Position numbers and translations under genes: made by a program | Shown: one piece after another, positions 1-6,685 of the stretch | Position numbering within the stretch: the first letter of the stretch is position 1 | Layout: the number at the start of each line of letters is the position of its first letter | The notes under the pieces: model-generated | Databases searched by the model: none | What the model saw: the letters and a program-made list of their open reading frames with translations, nothing else | Told to the model about the DNA's origin: nothing | Assembly: GCA_964616495.1 (NCBI GenBank) | Contig: CAZTRF010000028.1 | Coordinates: forward strand, 1-11,950 | Direction of reading: 5' to 3' | DNA: 11,950 nt | DNA from: DAOSVX01 sp964616495 | Lineage (GTDB): Bacteria > Bacillota_I > Bacilli_A > RF39 > UBA660

Positions 1-644
1 GCCGTATCAATTAAAACTATATCTATGTCTTCTTTTTTGGCATAAAGAAGACCGTCATAAATAAGACCTGCCGGATCACTGTTTTCTTTTCCAAAAAATA
101 AACTATTAGTTCTTTCAGCCCACAATTTTAACTGTTCTGTTGCTCCTGCTCTAAATGTATCACCAGCTATCATCATTACTTTTTTACCTTCATTAACATA
201 TTTGTATGCTAATTTACCTAAAGTAGTTGTTTTACCAACACCATTTACGCCTACAAATAAAATAACTGTTGGCCCGTTGGGGTTAATTTTAATCTTATCA
301 CTTAAAGACTCCCCTTCAACATAAATAATAAATAATTCATCAACAATAACTTCATTTAAATATTTTGCATCGGTTATATTTTCTTCTTTAACTCTTTTTC
401 TTAGTCGTTCAATAAAGTCCATAACCGTTTTAACACCAATATCAGCCATTATTAAAATGTTTTCCAATTCATCAAAGTAGTCATCACTTATTTTAGTATA
501 CTTAATTCCTAAAATAGATAGTTTAGAAACAAATTCATCACGAGTTTTTTCTAAACCTTTATCATAGATCTTTAATTCTTCTTTAGTGCCATTTTCCGTC
601 TCTTTTTTCTTAAAAACATCTTTTAATTTACTAAATAGTCCCAT
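1..644 (-). CDS. ftsY: Signal recognition particle receptor FtsY, N-terminal part (cut by window edge)
   Basis: FtsY is the membrane-associated GTPase receptor that docks SRP-ribosome complexes for co-translational membrane protein insertion. The visible 214 codons start MGLFSKLKDVFKKK, a basic amphipathic N-terminus as expected for membrane binding without a long acidic A domain. The helical N domain follows (about 25-110), then the G domain. The P-loop GVNGVGKTT lies at residues 132-140 and the DTFRAGATEQL motif at 162-172. The frame runs off the window at VLIDTA, just as the DTAGR guanine-nucleotide motif begins, so roughly the last third is missing. The start at 644 is supported by an AGGTGA ribosome binding site 5-6 bases upstream. 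An extended -10 promoter sits so close that the leader would be only about 10 nt. The gene is divergent from rnjA. SRP54/Ffh has a related NG domain, but the N-terminus and the DTFRAGATEQL sequence fit FtsY better. Confidence 0.96.
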   Translation of the reverse strand, partial: MGLFSKLKDVFKKKETENGTKEELKIYDKGLEKTRDEFVSKLSILGIKYTKISDDYFDELENILIMADIGVKTVMDFIERLRKRVKEENITDAKYLNEVIVDELFIIYVEGESLSDKIKINPNGPTVILFVGVNGVGKTTTLGKLAYKYVNEGKKVMMIAGDTFRAGATEQLKLWAERTNSLFFGKENSDPAGLIYDGLLYAKKEDIDIVLIDT

Positions 645-660
645 AGCATTCACCTAGTAA

Positions 661-689
661 ATTATATCAATAATTACCCTCTTTAACAA
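661..689 (-). promoter_or_regulatory. ftsY promoter (extended -10)
   Basis: On the minus strand, TTGTTA (684-689) and TATAAT (661-666) are separated by exactly 17 bp, and TGA directly precedes the -10, giving an extended -10 element. The predicted start of transcription near 654 leaves only about a 10-nt leader that contains little more than the ribosome binding site. Confidence 0.72.
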
Positions 690-697
690 TACTAGAC

Positions 698-726
698 TAG
701 ACTTTTTAATAAATTTATAGTATAAT
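698..726 (+). promoter_or_regulatory. rnjA promoter
   Basis: TAGACT (698-703), a 17-bp spacer and a perfect TATAAT (721-726) lie upstream of rnjA, giving a leader of about 45 nt. The -35 is back to back with the ftsY -35, with 8 bp between them, so the two polymerases could compete. The ribosome binding site AAGGAG is at 763-768, nine bases before the ATG. Confidence 0.68.
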
Positions 727-777
727 GCATATAGTTTTAAACTTTTTACAATTTTAAACACAAAGGAGATTTTTTTT

Positions 778-2454
778 ATGAAGTTTACAAATGATACAAC
801 TTCGGTTGTTGCTTTAGGTGGTATGGGTGAAATAGGAAAGAACATGTATTTGGTATGCCATAATGATGAAATTATCATTATTGATGCCGGTGTCATGTTT
901 CCTGAGGATGAATTGTTAGGAATTGACTATGTAATTCAAGATATCACTTTTTTACGCCAAAATGAAAGTAAAATTAAAGGATTATTTATTACTCATGGCC
1001 ATGAAGACCATATTGGAGGAATTACTTTTTTATTACAAAGTGTTAAAATACCTAAAATATATGCTTCTAAAATTGCTAATGACTTAATTATTAGAAAATT
1101 GGAAGAAAAAGCCATTAGATATGATGGTTTAGAAGTAATAAATAAAGATACAGTTATAAAAACTAAACATTTTAGAGTTGAATTTTTAACAACGACTCAC
1201 TCTATCCCCGATTCATTTGCCATTATAGTTAATACTCCCCAAGGAACAATATTCCATACTGGAGATTTTAAATTTGATATGACACCGGTTGGTCCAATGG
1301 CCGATCTACATAAAATGGCCGAAATTGGTAACAAAGGTGTCAAATTATTATTAAGTGATTCTACTAATGCTTTAATTCCTGGAACATCTAACAGTGAAAA
1401 TATGGTTGATACAGCTTTATCAGATATTTTTGCTAAACATCATGGCCGAATTATTATTACAACTTTTGCTTCTAATATGTACCGGCTACAACATATTGTT
1501 GAAACCTGTAAAAAAAATAATCGTAAAATTTTAACATTTGGTCGAAGCATGGAAAGTGTTCTACAAATAGCTATTAATAATAACCTTATTAAAGATAAGT
1601 CCTTATTTATAGATGTAAATACTGCTAATAGTTTAAAAAGAAATGAAATATGTATTTTATGTACCGGCAGTCAAGGACAACCTTTAACTGCATTAGCTAG
1701 AATTGCTAATGGAACTTTTAAACAAATTAATTTATTAGAAGATGATTTAGTTATCTTTTCATCAAGCCCTATTCCAGGAAATGATGCTCCAATTAATAGA
1801 GTTATTAATAAGCTCTATTTAAAAGGTGTTAAGGTATTTACTACTGAAACTGAAAGCGATATTCATACTTCAGGACATGGTAAAGCAGAGGAATTAAAAT
1901 TAATGCTTAGATTAATAAAGCCACAATATTTTATGCCAATCCATGGTGAATATAAAATGTTAAAAGAACATGGAGATTTAGCTATCTCCTGTGAAGTTCC
2001 AAAAGATAATGTTTTTATTCTAAAAAATGGTGATGTTTTAACATTAACCAATGATAAAGTTTTTAATGATGGTAGTATTCAAGCTGGTGATATATACGTA
2101 GACGGATCAAGAATTGGAGATGTAGGCAGCATCGTTATTAAAGATCGTAAATTTATGAGTAAAGATGGTATTTTAGTAACTATTTTAAACATTGATCCAA
2201 TTAAAAGAAGACTTTTAATTAAACCAAATATTACAACTAGAGGATTTATATTGGTTAACGAAAACCCCGAATTGATTGTAAACATTGAAAATAAAGTAGG
2301 AGAAATTGTTGAAAAGGCATTAAAAAATCCTCAATATAATTATGTAGATATTAAAAATCAAATTATTTTAGAGCTGCTTCCATTCTTAAATGAATTAACG
2401 GGAAGAAGGCCGATAATTTTACCGGTAATTATGCAAGTTAAAGAACCTATTTAA
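778..2454 (+). CDS. rnjA: Ribonuclease J1 (metallo-beta-lactamase/beta-CASP RNase)
   Basis: RNase J is a cytoplasmic zinc-dependent nuclease with 5'-to-3' exonuclease and endonuclease activity. It acts in mRNA decay and rRNA/RNase P RNA maturation in Bacillota. The 558-residue product has the family length. The metal ligands are visible: HGHEDH at residues 73-78 (preceded by T72), H141 in the THSIPDS stretch, D163 in HTGDF and H389 in MPIHGE. The beta-CASP domain occupies about 200-365, with FGRSMES at 254-260, TGSQGQP at 296-302 and the SGHG motif at 365-368. A C-terminal domain follows to RRPIILPVIM near the end. The N-terminus MKF...ALGGMGEIGKN and the overall sequence resemble J1 more than J2. 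The start is supported by AAAGGAG upstream. It converges on rny, another decay enzyme, with 27 bp between the stop codons. Confidence 0.95.
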   Translation: MKFTNDTTSVVALGGMGEIGKNMYLVCHNDEIIIIDAGVMFPEDELLGIDYVIQDITFLRQNESKIKGLFITHGHEDHIGGITFLLQSVKIPKIYASKIANDLIIRKLEEKAIRYDGLEVINKDTVIKTKHFRVEFLTTTHSIPDSFAIIVNTPQGTIFHTGDFKFDMTPVGPMADLHKMAEIGNKGVKLLLSDSTNALIPGTSNSENMVDTALSDIFAKHHGRIIITTFASNMYRLQHIVETCKKNNRKILTFGRSMESVLQIAINNNLIKDKSLFIDVNTANSLKRNEICILCTGSQGQPLTALARIANGTFKQINLLEDDLVIFSSSPIPGNDAPINRVINKLYLKGVKVFTTETESDIHTSGHGKAEELKLMLRLIKPQYFMPIHGEYKMLKEHGDLAISCEVPKDNVFILKNGDVLTLTNDKVFNDGSIQAGDIYVDGSRIGDVGSIVIKDRKFMSKDGILVTILNIDPIKRRLLIKPNITTRGFILVNENPELIVNIENKVGEIVEKALKNPQYNYVDIKNQIILELLPFLNELTGRRPIILPVIMQVKEPI

Positions 2455-2465
2455 GGTTCTTTTTT
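2440..2465 (+). terminator. Intrinsic terminator of rnjA
   Basis: AAAGAACCT (2440-2448) pairs with AGGTTCTTT (2454-2462) around a 5-base loop, followed by further T residues to 2465. The TAA stop of rnjA (2452-2454) falls in the loop and first stem base, so the last codons build the hairpin. Confidence 0.8.
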
Positions 2466-2469
2466 CATG

Positions 2470-2495
2470 AAAAAAGAAGCATTATTTTGCTTCTT
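2470..2495 (-). terminator. Intrinsic terminator of rny
   Basis: Read on the minus strand, AAGAAGCA (2488-2495) pairs with TGCTTCTT (2474-2481) around a 6-base loop that contains the rny TAA stop codon (2482-2484), followed by a T run to 2470. It abuts the rnjA terminator with only four bases between. Confidence 0.8.
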
Positions 2496-4035
2496 CTTGG
2501 GCTCTTGTTTCTCTGATAACAGTAATTTTTATTGTTCCAGGATATTGCATATCTTTTTCAATTTTCTCTTTAATATCTCGAGCTATCTTAAAGCTAGTTA
2601 AGTCATCTATTTCTTGTGGTTTAACAATGACTCTTACTTCTCTACCAGCTTGCATTGCATAAGTTTTATCAACACCCTCAAATGAATTCCCGATTTCTTC
2701 TAGTTGTTCCAATCTTTTAATGTAGTTTTCCAAAGAATCATTTCTAGCACCAGGTCTTGCTGCACTTAAAGTATCAGCAACTTGAATTAATGTTGAAATA
2801 ACTGACGTAGCAGCCGTATCTCCATGATGACTAGCTATTGCATTTAAAACTATTTCATCTTCACCATATTTTTTAGCTATATCTTCGCCAATTTGAACAT
2901 GACTACCTTCGATTTCTGAATCAATTGCTTTACCAATATCATGAAGTAGTCCAGCTCTTTTGGCAACATTTATATTTTCCCCTAATTCAGCTGCTAATAA
3001 GCCTGCTAAATTGGCTACTTCTACAGAATGTTTTAAAGCATTTTGACCATAGCTTGTTCTAAAGTTTAGTTTACCAATAAGTCTTACTAACTCAGGATCA
3101 ACTTTAGTAATTCCCAATTCATATAAAGCTTCATTTCCAATTTCCATCGTTCTTGTAATCATATCTTTAGAAACTTTATCATAAAGTTCTTCAATACGGG
3201 ATGGATGTATTCTTCCATCTTTTATTAAAGTTTCAATTGTAACTTTTGCTATTTCTCTGCGATAAGGGTCAAAAGATGAAATAACAATTGCTTCAGGAGT
3301 ATCGTCAATAATTAAGTCAACGCCTGTAACTCCTTCAATAGTTCTAATATTTCGTCCTTCTCTACCAATAAGACGTCCTTTCATTTCATCATTAGGTAAT
3401 TCAATTACGCTAACGGTTTGTTCACTAGTAACATCGTTGGCATATCTTTGCATACTATTGACAATCATATTACGTGCTCTTTTGTCAACTTCTAGTTTAG
3501 CTTCTCCTTCTTGATCTTTAATATACTGAGCTATTTCTTTTGACATTTCTTCTTCCACTCTTTTTAAGATCATATCATGAGCTTCTTTTTTAGAAAACTT
3601 AGCAATGTTTTCTAATTTGTCCATTTCTTCTTTAATAAGTTTGTCCATTTTAATTTCTTTATTTTGGATTTCTTTTTGTTTAGCATTTAAATTATTATCT
3701 TTTTGAGTTAAAAGATTATCTCTATTTTGAAGAGTTTCTTCTCTTTTATCTAGATTTTTCTCACGTTGAATTAAACGATCTTCCGCCTCTTTTGTTTCTA
3801 ATTTCTTTTCTTTTATTTCTTTATCGGCTTCTTGTTTTAATCTATATGTTTCTTCTTTCAATTCTAAAATATTATCACGTTTGTATTTATCTGCTTCTTT
3901 TTTTGCATCTTCCAATAATTTATCTGCTTTTTGATTATTTCTTTTTCGATTAACTACAAATATAGCGACTGTAGCTCCCGATCCTGCAAATAACCCTCCA
4001 ATAAGAGTTAAAATGGAGAAAGTTGTAAATTCCAT
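2482..4035 (-). CDS. rny: Ribonuclease Y, membrane-anchored endoribonuclease
   Basis: RNase Y starts bulk mRNA decay by endonucleolytic cleavage at the inner face of the membrane. The 517-residue product shows the standard order. A transmembrane anchor lies at about 5-28, and a long charged coiled coil at about 35-200, rich in E/K/Q/D. The KH domain includes GRLIGREGRN at 220-229. The HD domain has H336, LLHDIGK with H365-D366, SHHGD with H403-H404, and D421. The C-terminus has the family-typical VIRETRA ending. Start choice: an ATG at 4048-4050 is in frame but overlaps the ribosome binding site GGAGGAG (4042-4048). That site is placed 6 bases before the ATG at 4033-4035, which I take as the start. 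In Bacillus, rny lies just downstream of recA; here two WXG100 genes on the opposite strand separate them. Confidence 0.95.
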   Translation of the reverse strand: MEFTTFSILTLIGGLFAGSGATVAIFVVNRKRNNQKADKLLEDAKKEADKYKRDNILELKEETYRLKQEADKEIKEKKLETKEAEDRLIQREKNLDKREETLQNRDNLLTQKDNNLNAKQKEIQNKEIKMDKLIKEEMDKLENIAKFSKKEAHDMILKRVEEEMSKEIAQYIKDQEGEAKLEVDKRARNMIVNSMQRYANDVTSEQTVSVIELPNDEMKGRLIGREGRNIRTIEGVTGVDLIIDDTPEAIVISSFDPYRREIAKVTIETLIKDGRIHPSRIEELYDKVSKDMITRTMEIGNEALYELGITKVDPELVRLIGKLNFRTSYGQNALKHSVEVANLAGLLAAELGENINVAKRAGLLHDIGKAIDSEIEGSHVQIGEDIAKKYGEDEIVLNAIASHHGDTAATSVISTLIQVADTLSAARPGARNDSLENYIKRLEQLEEIGNSFEGVDKTYAMQAGREVRVIVKPQEIDDLTSFKIARDIKEKIEKDMQYPGTIKITVIRETRAQEEAK

Positions 4036-4092
4036 ATATTTCTCCTCCATTTGCTAATTATAAATATTTAGTTTATAAACATCTATATATCA

Positions 4093-4121
4093 ATTATATA
4101 AATATTTAAATTTAAAAGCAA
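4093..4121 (-). promoter_or_regulatory. Putative rny promoter
   Basis: On the minus strand TTGCTT (4116-4121), a 17-bp spacer and TATAAT (4093-4098) precede rny by about 50 bases. A second TATAAT-like box at 4057-4062 has a weaker -35 (TAGATG), so the exact start is uncertain in this very AT-rich stretch. Confidence 0.5.
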
Positions 4122-4150
4122 GGTTTTTACACAACTTTTCTTTTAAATAT

Positions 4151-4179
4151 TTGACACACAAAAAAAGAAATAGTATACT
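4151..4179 (+). promoter_or_regulatory. Promoter of the WXG100 pair
   Basis: A perfect TTGACA (4151-4156), a 17-bp spacer and TATACT (4174-4179) lie 45 bases before the first WXG100 gene. This is among the closest matches to the sigma-A consensus in the window and suggests steady, substantial expression. Confidence 0.78.
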
Positions 4180-4224
4180 TATGGAGTAACAATAGCTACG
4201 GAAATTGTTTAGAAAGGTAAAAAT

Positions 4225-4539
4225 ATGACAAAGTTTAGAATTGATTACACAGTAGTCAAAGAAAAAGGGCCAAAAATTAAAGGCTATGGGGATACTTATA
4301 TTGAAAAAATCAATACTCTTTATGAAAAAATCGACTCTCTCCAAAAATTATGGAAAGGTGATGATGGCAAAACTTATATTAATTTAGCAAAAGAACAAGA
4401 AAAAGATTTAAAAGCTTTAGGAATAGCTGTTCAAGATTATGGTATTCTATTAGGGAAAATTGCCAACTATTACGAAGAAGGCGACGATGAAGCAGCTAAT
4501 GCCGCAAAAAGAATGCTTTCATCACAAGGAGGTAGATAA
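4225..4539 (+). CDS. WXG100 (ESAT-6-like) family small protein 1
   Basis: This is a 104-residue, mostly helical protein with a central W43-K44-G45 turn between two predicted helices (about 23-40 and 47-83). These are the size and helix-WXG-helix plan of the WXG100 family. Members are exported as dimers by type VII secretion systems (ESX/Ess/Yuk) and lack signal peptides; none is seen here. After the second helix, Y83-x-x-x-D87 fits the YxxxD/E pattern used as a secretion signal in the actinobacterial systems. The start has an AAAGG site seven bases upstream. The second WXG100 gene begins 2 bp after the stop, so the two look co-transcribed and may pair as a heterodimer. No EssC/YukB ATPase, EsaA or toxin gene is in the window, so secretion is inferred from family only. 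No specific gene name can be given. Confidence 0.75.
   Translation: MTKFRIDYTVVKEKGPKIKGYGDTYIEKINTLYEKIDSLQKLWKGDDGKTYINLAKEQEKDLKALGIAVQDYGILLGKIANYYEEGDDEAANAAKRMLSSQGGR
4526..4533 (+). promoter_or_regulatory. Strong ribosome binding site for the second WXG100 gene
   Basis: AAGGAGGT, a full complement to the 16S rRNA 3' end, is buried in the last codons of the first WXG100 gene, nine bases before the next ATG. It is stronger than the AAAGG site of the first gene, so the second protein may be made in equal or larger amounts from the same mRNA. Confidence 0.7.
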
Positions 4540-4541
4540 TT

Positions 4542-4859
4542 ATGGCAGGAAATATTCAAGAATTAGATTACGATGAAATTATTTCAGTTAGTAACGAAAT
4601 TAAAAAAATTGCTAGTGAAATTGATACTATGTTAGAGCAAGACTTGAAAAAAGACAAAGATATAGTAACTTCTCCTGATGTTTGGGATAGTGATGCATCA
4701 AGAAAGTTTTCATCAAAATACGATGAATTATCAAAGAAATTTGCAGCATTTTATACCAACATTAAAAATATGGGAGAATTTCTAAATACTCGTGTTGGAA
4801 ATCAAGAAGATATTGATAGCAAAGTAGAAAAGGCAGTCGAAGAGTATCTAGCTGAATAA
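4542..4859 (+). CDS. WXG100 (ESAT-6-like) family small protein 2, WXS variant
   Basis: This is a 105-residue acidic helical protein, second in the operon. The central motif is W48-D49-S50, with A52 and F56 in the spacing seen after the WXG turn of the family. The glycine is thus replaced by serine while the tryptophan and hydrophobic pattern are kept. Helices are expected at about 10-40 and 52-82, followed by an acidic tail ending in EEYLAE. No signal peptide or membrane segment is visible. It differs clearly in sequence from its neighbour, so the two look like an ancient pair or different family branches rather than a recent duplication. Heterodimer formation and export by a type VII system are inferences. 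The gene ends at a shared bidirectional terminator. Confidence 0.68.
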   Translation: MAGNIQELDYDEIISVSNEIKKIASEIDTMLEQDLKKDKDIVTSPDVWDSDASRKFSSKYDELSKKFAAFYTNIKNMGEFLNTRVGNQEDIDSKVEKAVEEYLAE

Positions 4860-4860
4860 A

Positions 4861-4900
4861 ATAAAAAATTAAAAGAAGAAATTATTTTTCTTCTTTTTTT
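4861..4900. terminator. Bidirectional terminator shared by the WXG100 operon and recA
   Basis: AAAAGAAGAAA (4871-4881) pairs perfectly with TTTCTTCTTTT (4887-4897) around a 5-base loop. On the plus strand it is followed by T residues to 4900. On the minus strand it is followed by AATTTTTT (4863-4870). The recA stop codon (4882-4884) lies in the loop. The stem is almost pure A-T with two G-C pairs, so its strength may be modest. Confidence 0.68.
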
Positions 4901-5917
4901 ATTGACTTTTTCTTTAGTTCGTAATGTTCATATATTTTTTGTTCTAATTCTTCTTTCAATTTCGGATTTTCTTTTAAGTATATTTTAACATTTTCTTTCC
5001 CTTGACCTATTTTTTCCCCTTTATAAGCATACCAAGCTCCACTTTTTTCTATTAAATTTATTTCGGTAGCTATATCCACTAGTTCTCCAAGACGGCTTAC
5101 TCCTTCACCATATACAATATCAACTTGAGCTATTTTAAATGGAGGTGCAACTTTATTTTTTACAACTTTGACAGTCGTTCTATTGCCAATAACATTATCG
5201 CCGTTTTTTATTGCTTCAGCTCTCCTAATATCTAAACGAATAGTTGAATAAAATTTAAGGGCTCTTCCTCCAGGAGTAGTTTCAGGATTTCCAAATAAGA
5301 TTCCTACTTTTTCACGCAATTGATTAATAAATATTGCNNNNNNNNNNTTTTGTTTTACTAATAGTTCCCGATAATTTTCTTAATGCTTGACTCATTAGTC
5401 TTGCTTGCAATCCTACATGAGAATCACCCATTTCACCTTCTATTTCAGCTTGTGGTACTAAAGCAGCTACAGAATCTATTACTACAATGTTTACAGCCTC
5501 ACTTCTAACTAACGCTTCACATATTTCTAGTGCTTGTTCACCAGTATCTGGTTGAGATAATAATAATTCATTAATATCCACCCCTAATTTCTTAGCATAA
5601 ATAGGATCTAAAGCATGTTCAGCATCAATAAAGGCAGCTCTTCCACCTAATTTTTGAACTTCGGCAATAGCATGAAGAGCAAAAGTAGTTTTTCCACTTG
5701 ATTCAGGACCATAAATTTCAATTATTCTTCCTTTAGGATACCCTCCCACTCCTAAGGCTATATCCAAAGCTATACTTCCTGAAGGGGTTACATCTATTTC
5801 TAAGTGTTCATTTCCACCTAATTTCATTATAGCGCCTTTCCCGAATTGTTTTTCAATATCTGCCATTACTTGTTCTAAGGCTTTTTCTTTATCTTTCTCA
5901 TCTTTTGTAAATTTCAT
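4882..5917 (-). CDS. recA: Recombinase RecA (interrupted by an assembly gap)
   Basis: RecA forms ATP-dependent filaments on single-stranded DNA, drives strand exchange and stimulates LexA self-cleavage. The N-terminal part shows Walker A GPESSGKT at residues 70-77, catalytic E100 in DAEHALDP, Walker B VVIDS at 145-149 and the L1 loop around EIEGEMGD (158-165). The part after the gap continues with AIFINQLREKVG, the L2 loop region FGNPETTPGG, and the C-terminal domain with KVVKNKVAPPF and GAWYAYKGEKIGQG. Ten N (5338-5347) separate the two parts, and as written they fall in different frames. By alignment with Bacillus RecA (KSKTIAIFINQ), two residues are missing where ten N stand. With six bases instead of ten, the frame closes to a 343-residue protein of normal length. 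The start has GAGGAGG five bases upstream. It is a single, probably intact gene with its own promoter. Confidence 0.95.
5338..5347. other. Assembly gap (10 N) inside recA
   Basis: The run of ten N is a placeholder, not a measured length. The conserved RecA sequence on both sides predicts that only 6 real bases (two codons) belong here. The apparent frameshift of recA is therefore an artefact of the gap size. Confidence 0.9.
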
Positions 5918-5948
5918 AAATTCCTCCTCATATGTTAATTACAGACTA

Positions 5949-5977
5949 ATTGTATTATATTTAAAAAGGTTTGTCAA
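5949..5977 (-). promoter_or_regulatory. recA promoter
   Basis: On the minus strand a perfect TTGACA (5972-5977), a 17-bp spacer and TACAAT (5949-5954) lie just upstream of recA, giving a leader of about 25 nt with the GAGGAGG ribosome binding site. Confidence 0.78.
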
Positions 5978-5986
5978 TCATTTATT

Positions 5987-5996
5987 CAAACGTTTG
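5987..5996. promoter_or_regulatory. 10-bp palindrome upstream of the recA promoter (possible operator)
   Basis: CAAACGTTTG is a perfect palindrome centred about 17 bp upstream of the recA -35 box. It is not the Bacillus LexA box (CGAAC-N4-GTTCG), and no such box is seen at recA. Its position would suit a repressor or activator site, and lineage-specific LexA binding is conceivable, but a 10-bp palindrome in AT-rich DNA can also arise by chance. Confidence 0.3.
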
Positions 5997-6015
5997 TTTG
6001 TAATTTTTAATTAAC

Positions 6016-6053
6016 AAAAAAGAGATTATTCCTAAAGAAAAAACCTCTTTTTT
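6016..6053 (-). terminator. Terminator after pgsA
   Basis: On the minus strand AAAAAAGAG (6045-6053) pairs with CTCTTTTTT (6016-6024), with partial pairing inside the 20-base loop region. The 3' arm itself supplies the T run. It lies between the pgsA stop and the recA promoter, which marks recA as a separate transcription unit. Confidence 0.65.
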
Positions 6054-6074
6054 AAAAATCTTTTTTACTATAAA

Positions 6075-6677
6075 TTAAATTTTACTAAAAATAAATTCTT
6101 TATTAGCTATAAAATATTGACATCCTGAGACTAAAGATAATACTGTTGCAAGAAATACTAATAATTCAGCAACTCTTACTCCACTGCCTATTAATTCAAA
6201 TGGCAAGTTAGAAAAGAATAACAATGTAACACCAATAAGCATACATACCGTTTTGGCTTTTCCCATCCAACTAGCTGCAATAACTTTACCTTTACTTCCT
6301 GAAACCATTCTTATAGAATCTACAGCAATATCACGAGTGACAATTATTACTGGAACCACAACAGAAATATACCCATTAACTGCTAATACAATTAATACTC
6401 CATTAACTAAAATCTTATCAGCTATGGCATCCATTATTTTTCCAAGATCAGTTACCATATTCCTTTTTCTGGCTATGTTGCCATCTATAAAATCAGTAAA
6501 AGCTGCAACTGCAAACATAACTCCGCCAATTATATATTTTAAATTAAGGGCTACCTTTCCAAAAACATAATAAGTCGGAAATTCAACATTGACCTCCTGA
6601 AAAGGAAATACTAATAATATTAATAATAATATTGCTAATATTATTCTTCCCATTGTTATTTTATTTGGTAAATTCAT
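6075..6677 (-). CDS. pgsA: CDP-diacylglycerol-glycerol-3-phosphate 3-phosphatidyltransferase
   Basis: PgsA is an integral membrane enzyme that makes phosphatidylglycerophosphate from CDP-diacylglycerol and glycerol 3-phosphate, the committed step to phosphatidylglycerol and cardiolipin. The 200-residue protein carries the complete CDP-alcohol phosphotransferase signature D-x2-DG-x2-AR-x8-G-x3-D-x3-D at D62, D65-G66, A69-R70, G79, D83 and D87. Several hydrophobic segments surround it (about 10-26, 48-62, 90-113, 140-157 and 165-185). AGGAG (6683-6687) precedes the ATG with suitable spacing and overlaps the TAG stop of the rodZ-like gene; only 8 bases separate the two genes, so they are translated from one mRNA. 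The rodZ(ymfM)-pgsA pair upstream of recA matches Bacillus gene order, but the cinA gene that lies between pgsA and recA in Bacillus is absent. Phosphatidylserine synthase shares the signature, yet length and neighbours favour PgsA. Confidence 0.93.
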   Translation of the reverse strand: MNLPNKITMGRIILAILLLILLVFPFQEVNVEFPTYYVFGKVALNLKYIIGGVMFAVAAFTDFIDGNIARKRNMVTDLGKIMDAIADKILVNGVLIVLAVNGYISVVVPVIIVTRDIAVDSIRMVSGSKGKVIAASWMGKAKTVCMLIGVTLLFFSNLPFELIGSGVRVAELLVFLATVLSLVSGCQYFIANKEFIFSKI

Positions 6678-6685
6678 TTCTACTC

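Noticed and set aside
654..896. An 80-codon open frame on the minus strand over the ftsY-rnjA intergenic region and rnjA start
   Set aside because: It is antisense to the well-supported rnjA start, has no ribosome binding site and a low-complexity translation; it also overlaps both promoters.
1863..2285. Two short open frames on the minus strand inside rnjA
   Set aside because: They lie opposite conserved RNase J sequence, have no ribosome binding site and give no recognisable protein.
4090..4344. An 84-codon minus-strand open frame across the WXG100 promoter and gene start
   Set aside because: It is antisense to the WXG100 gene and its promoter, rich in Phe/Ile/Tyr, and lacks a ribosome binding site.
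4225..4859. The two small genes as a toxin-antitoxin module
   Set aside because: Sizes and operon layout would allow it, but both proteins share the helix-W-x-G/S-helix plan of WXG100 proteins and show no toxin or DNA-binding motif.
4882..5917. recA as a pseudogene or two genes
   Set aside because: Conserved sequence on both sides of the N run and a predicted two-codon gap explain the frame change as an assembly artefact.
6253..6570. A 105-codon plus-strand open frame inside pgsA
   Set aside because: It is a shadow of the CDP-alcohol phosphotransferase core on the other strand.
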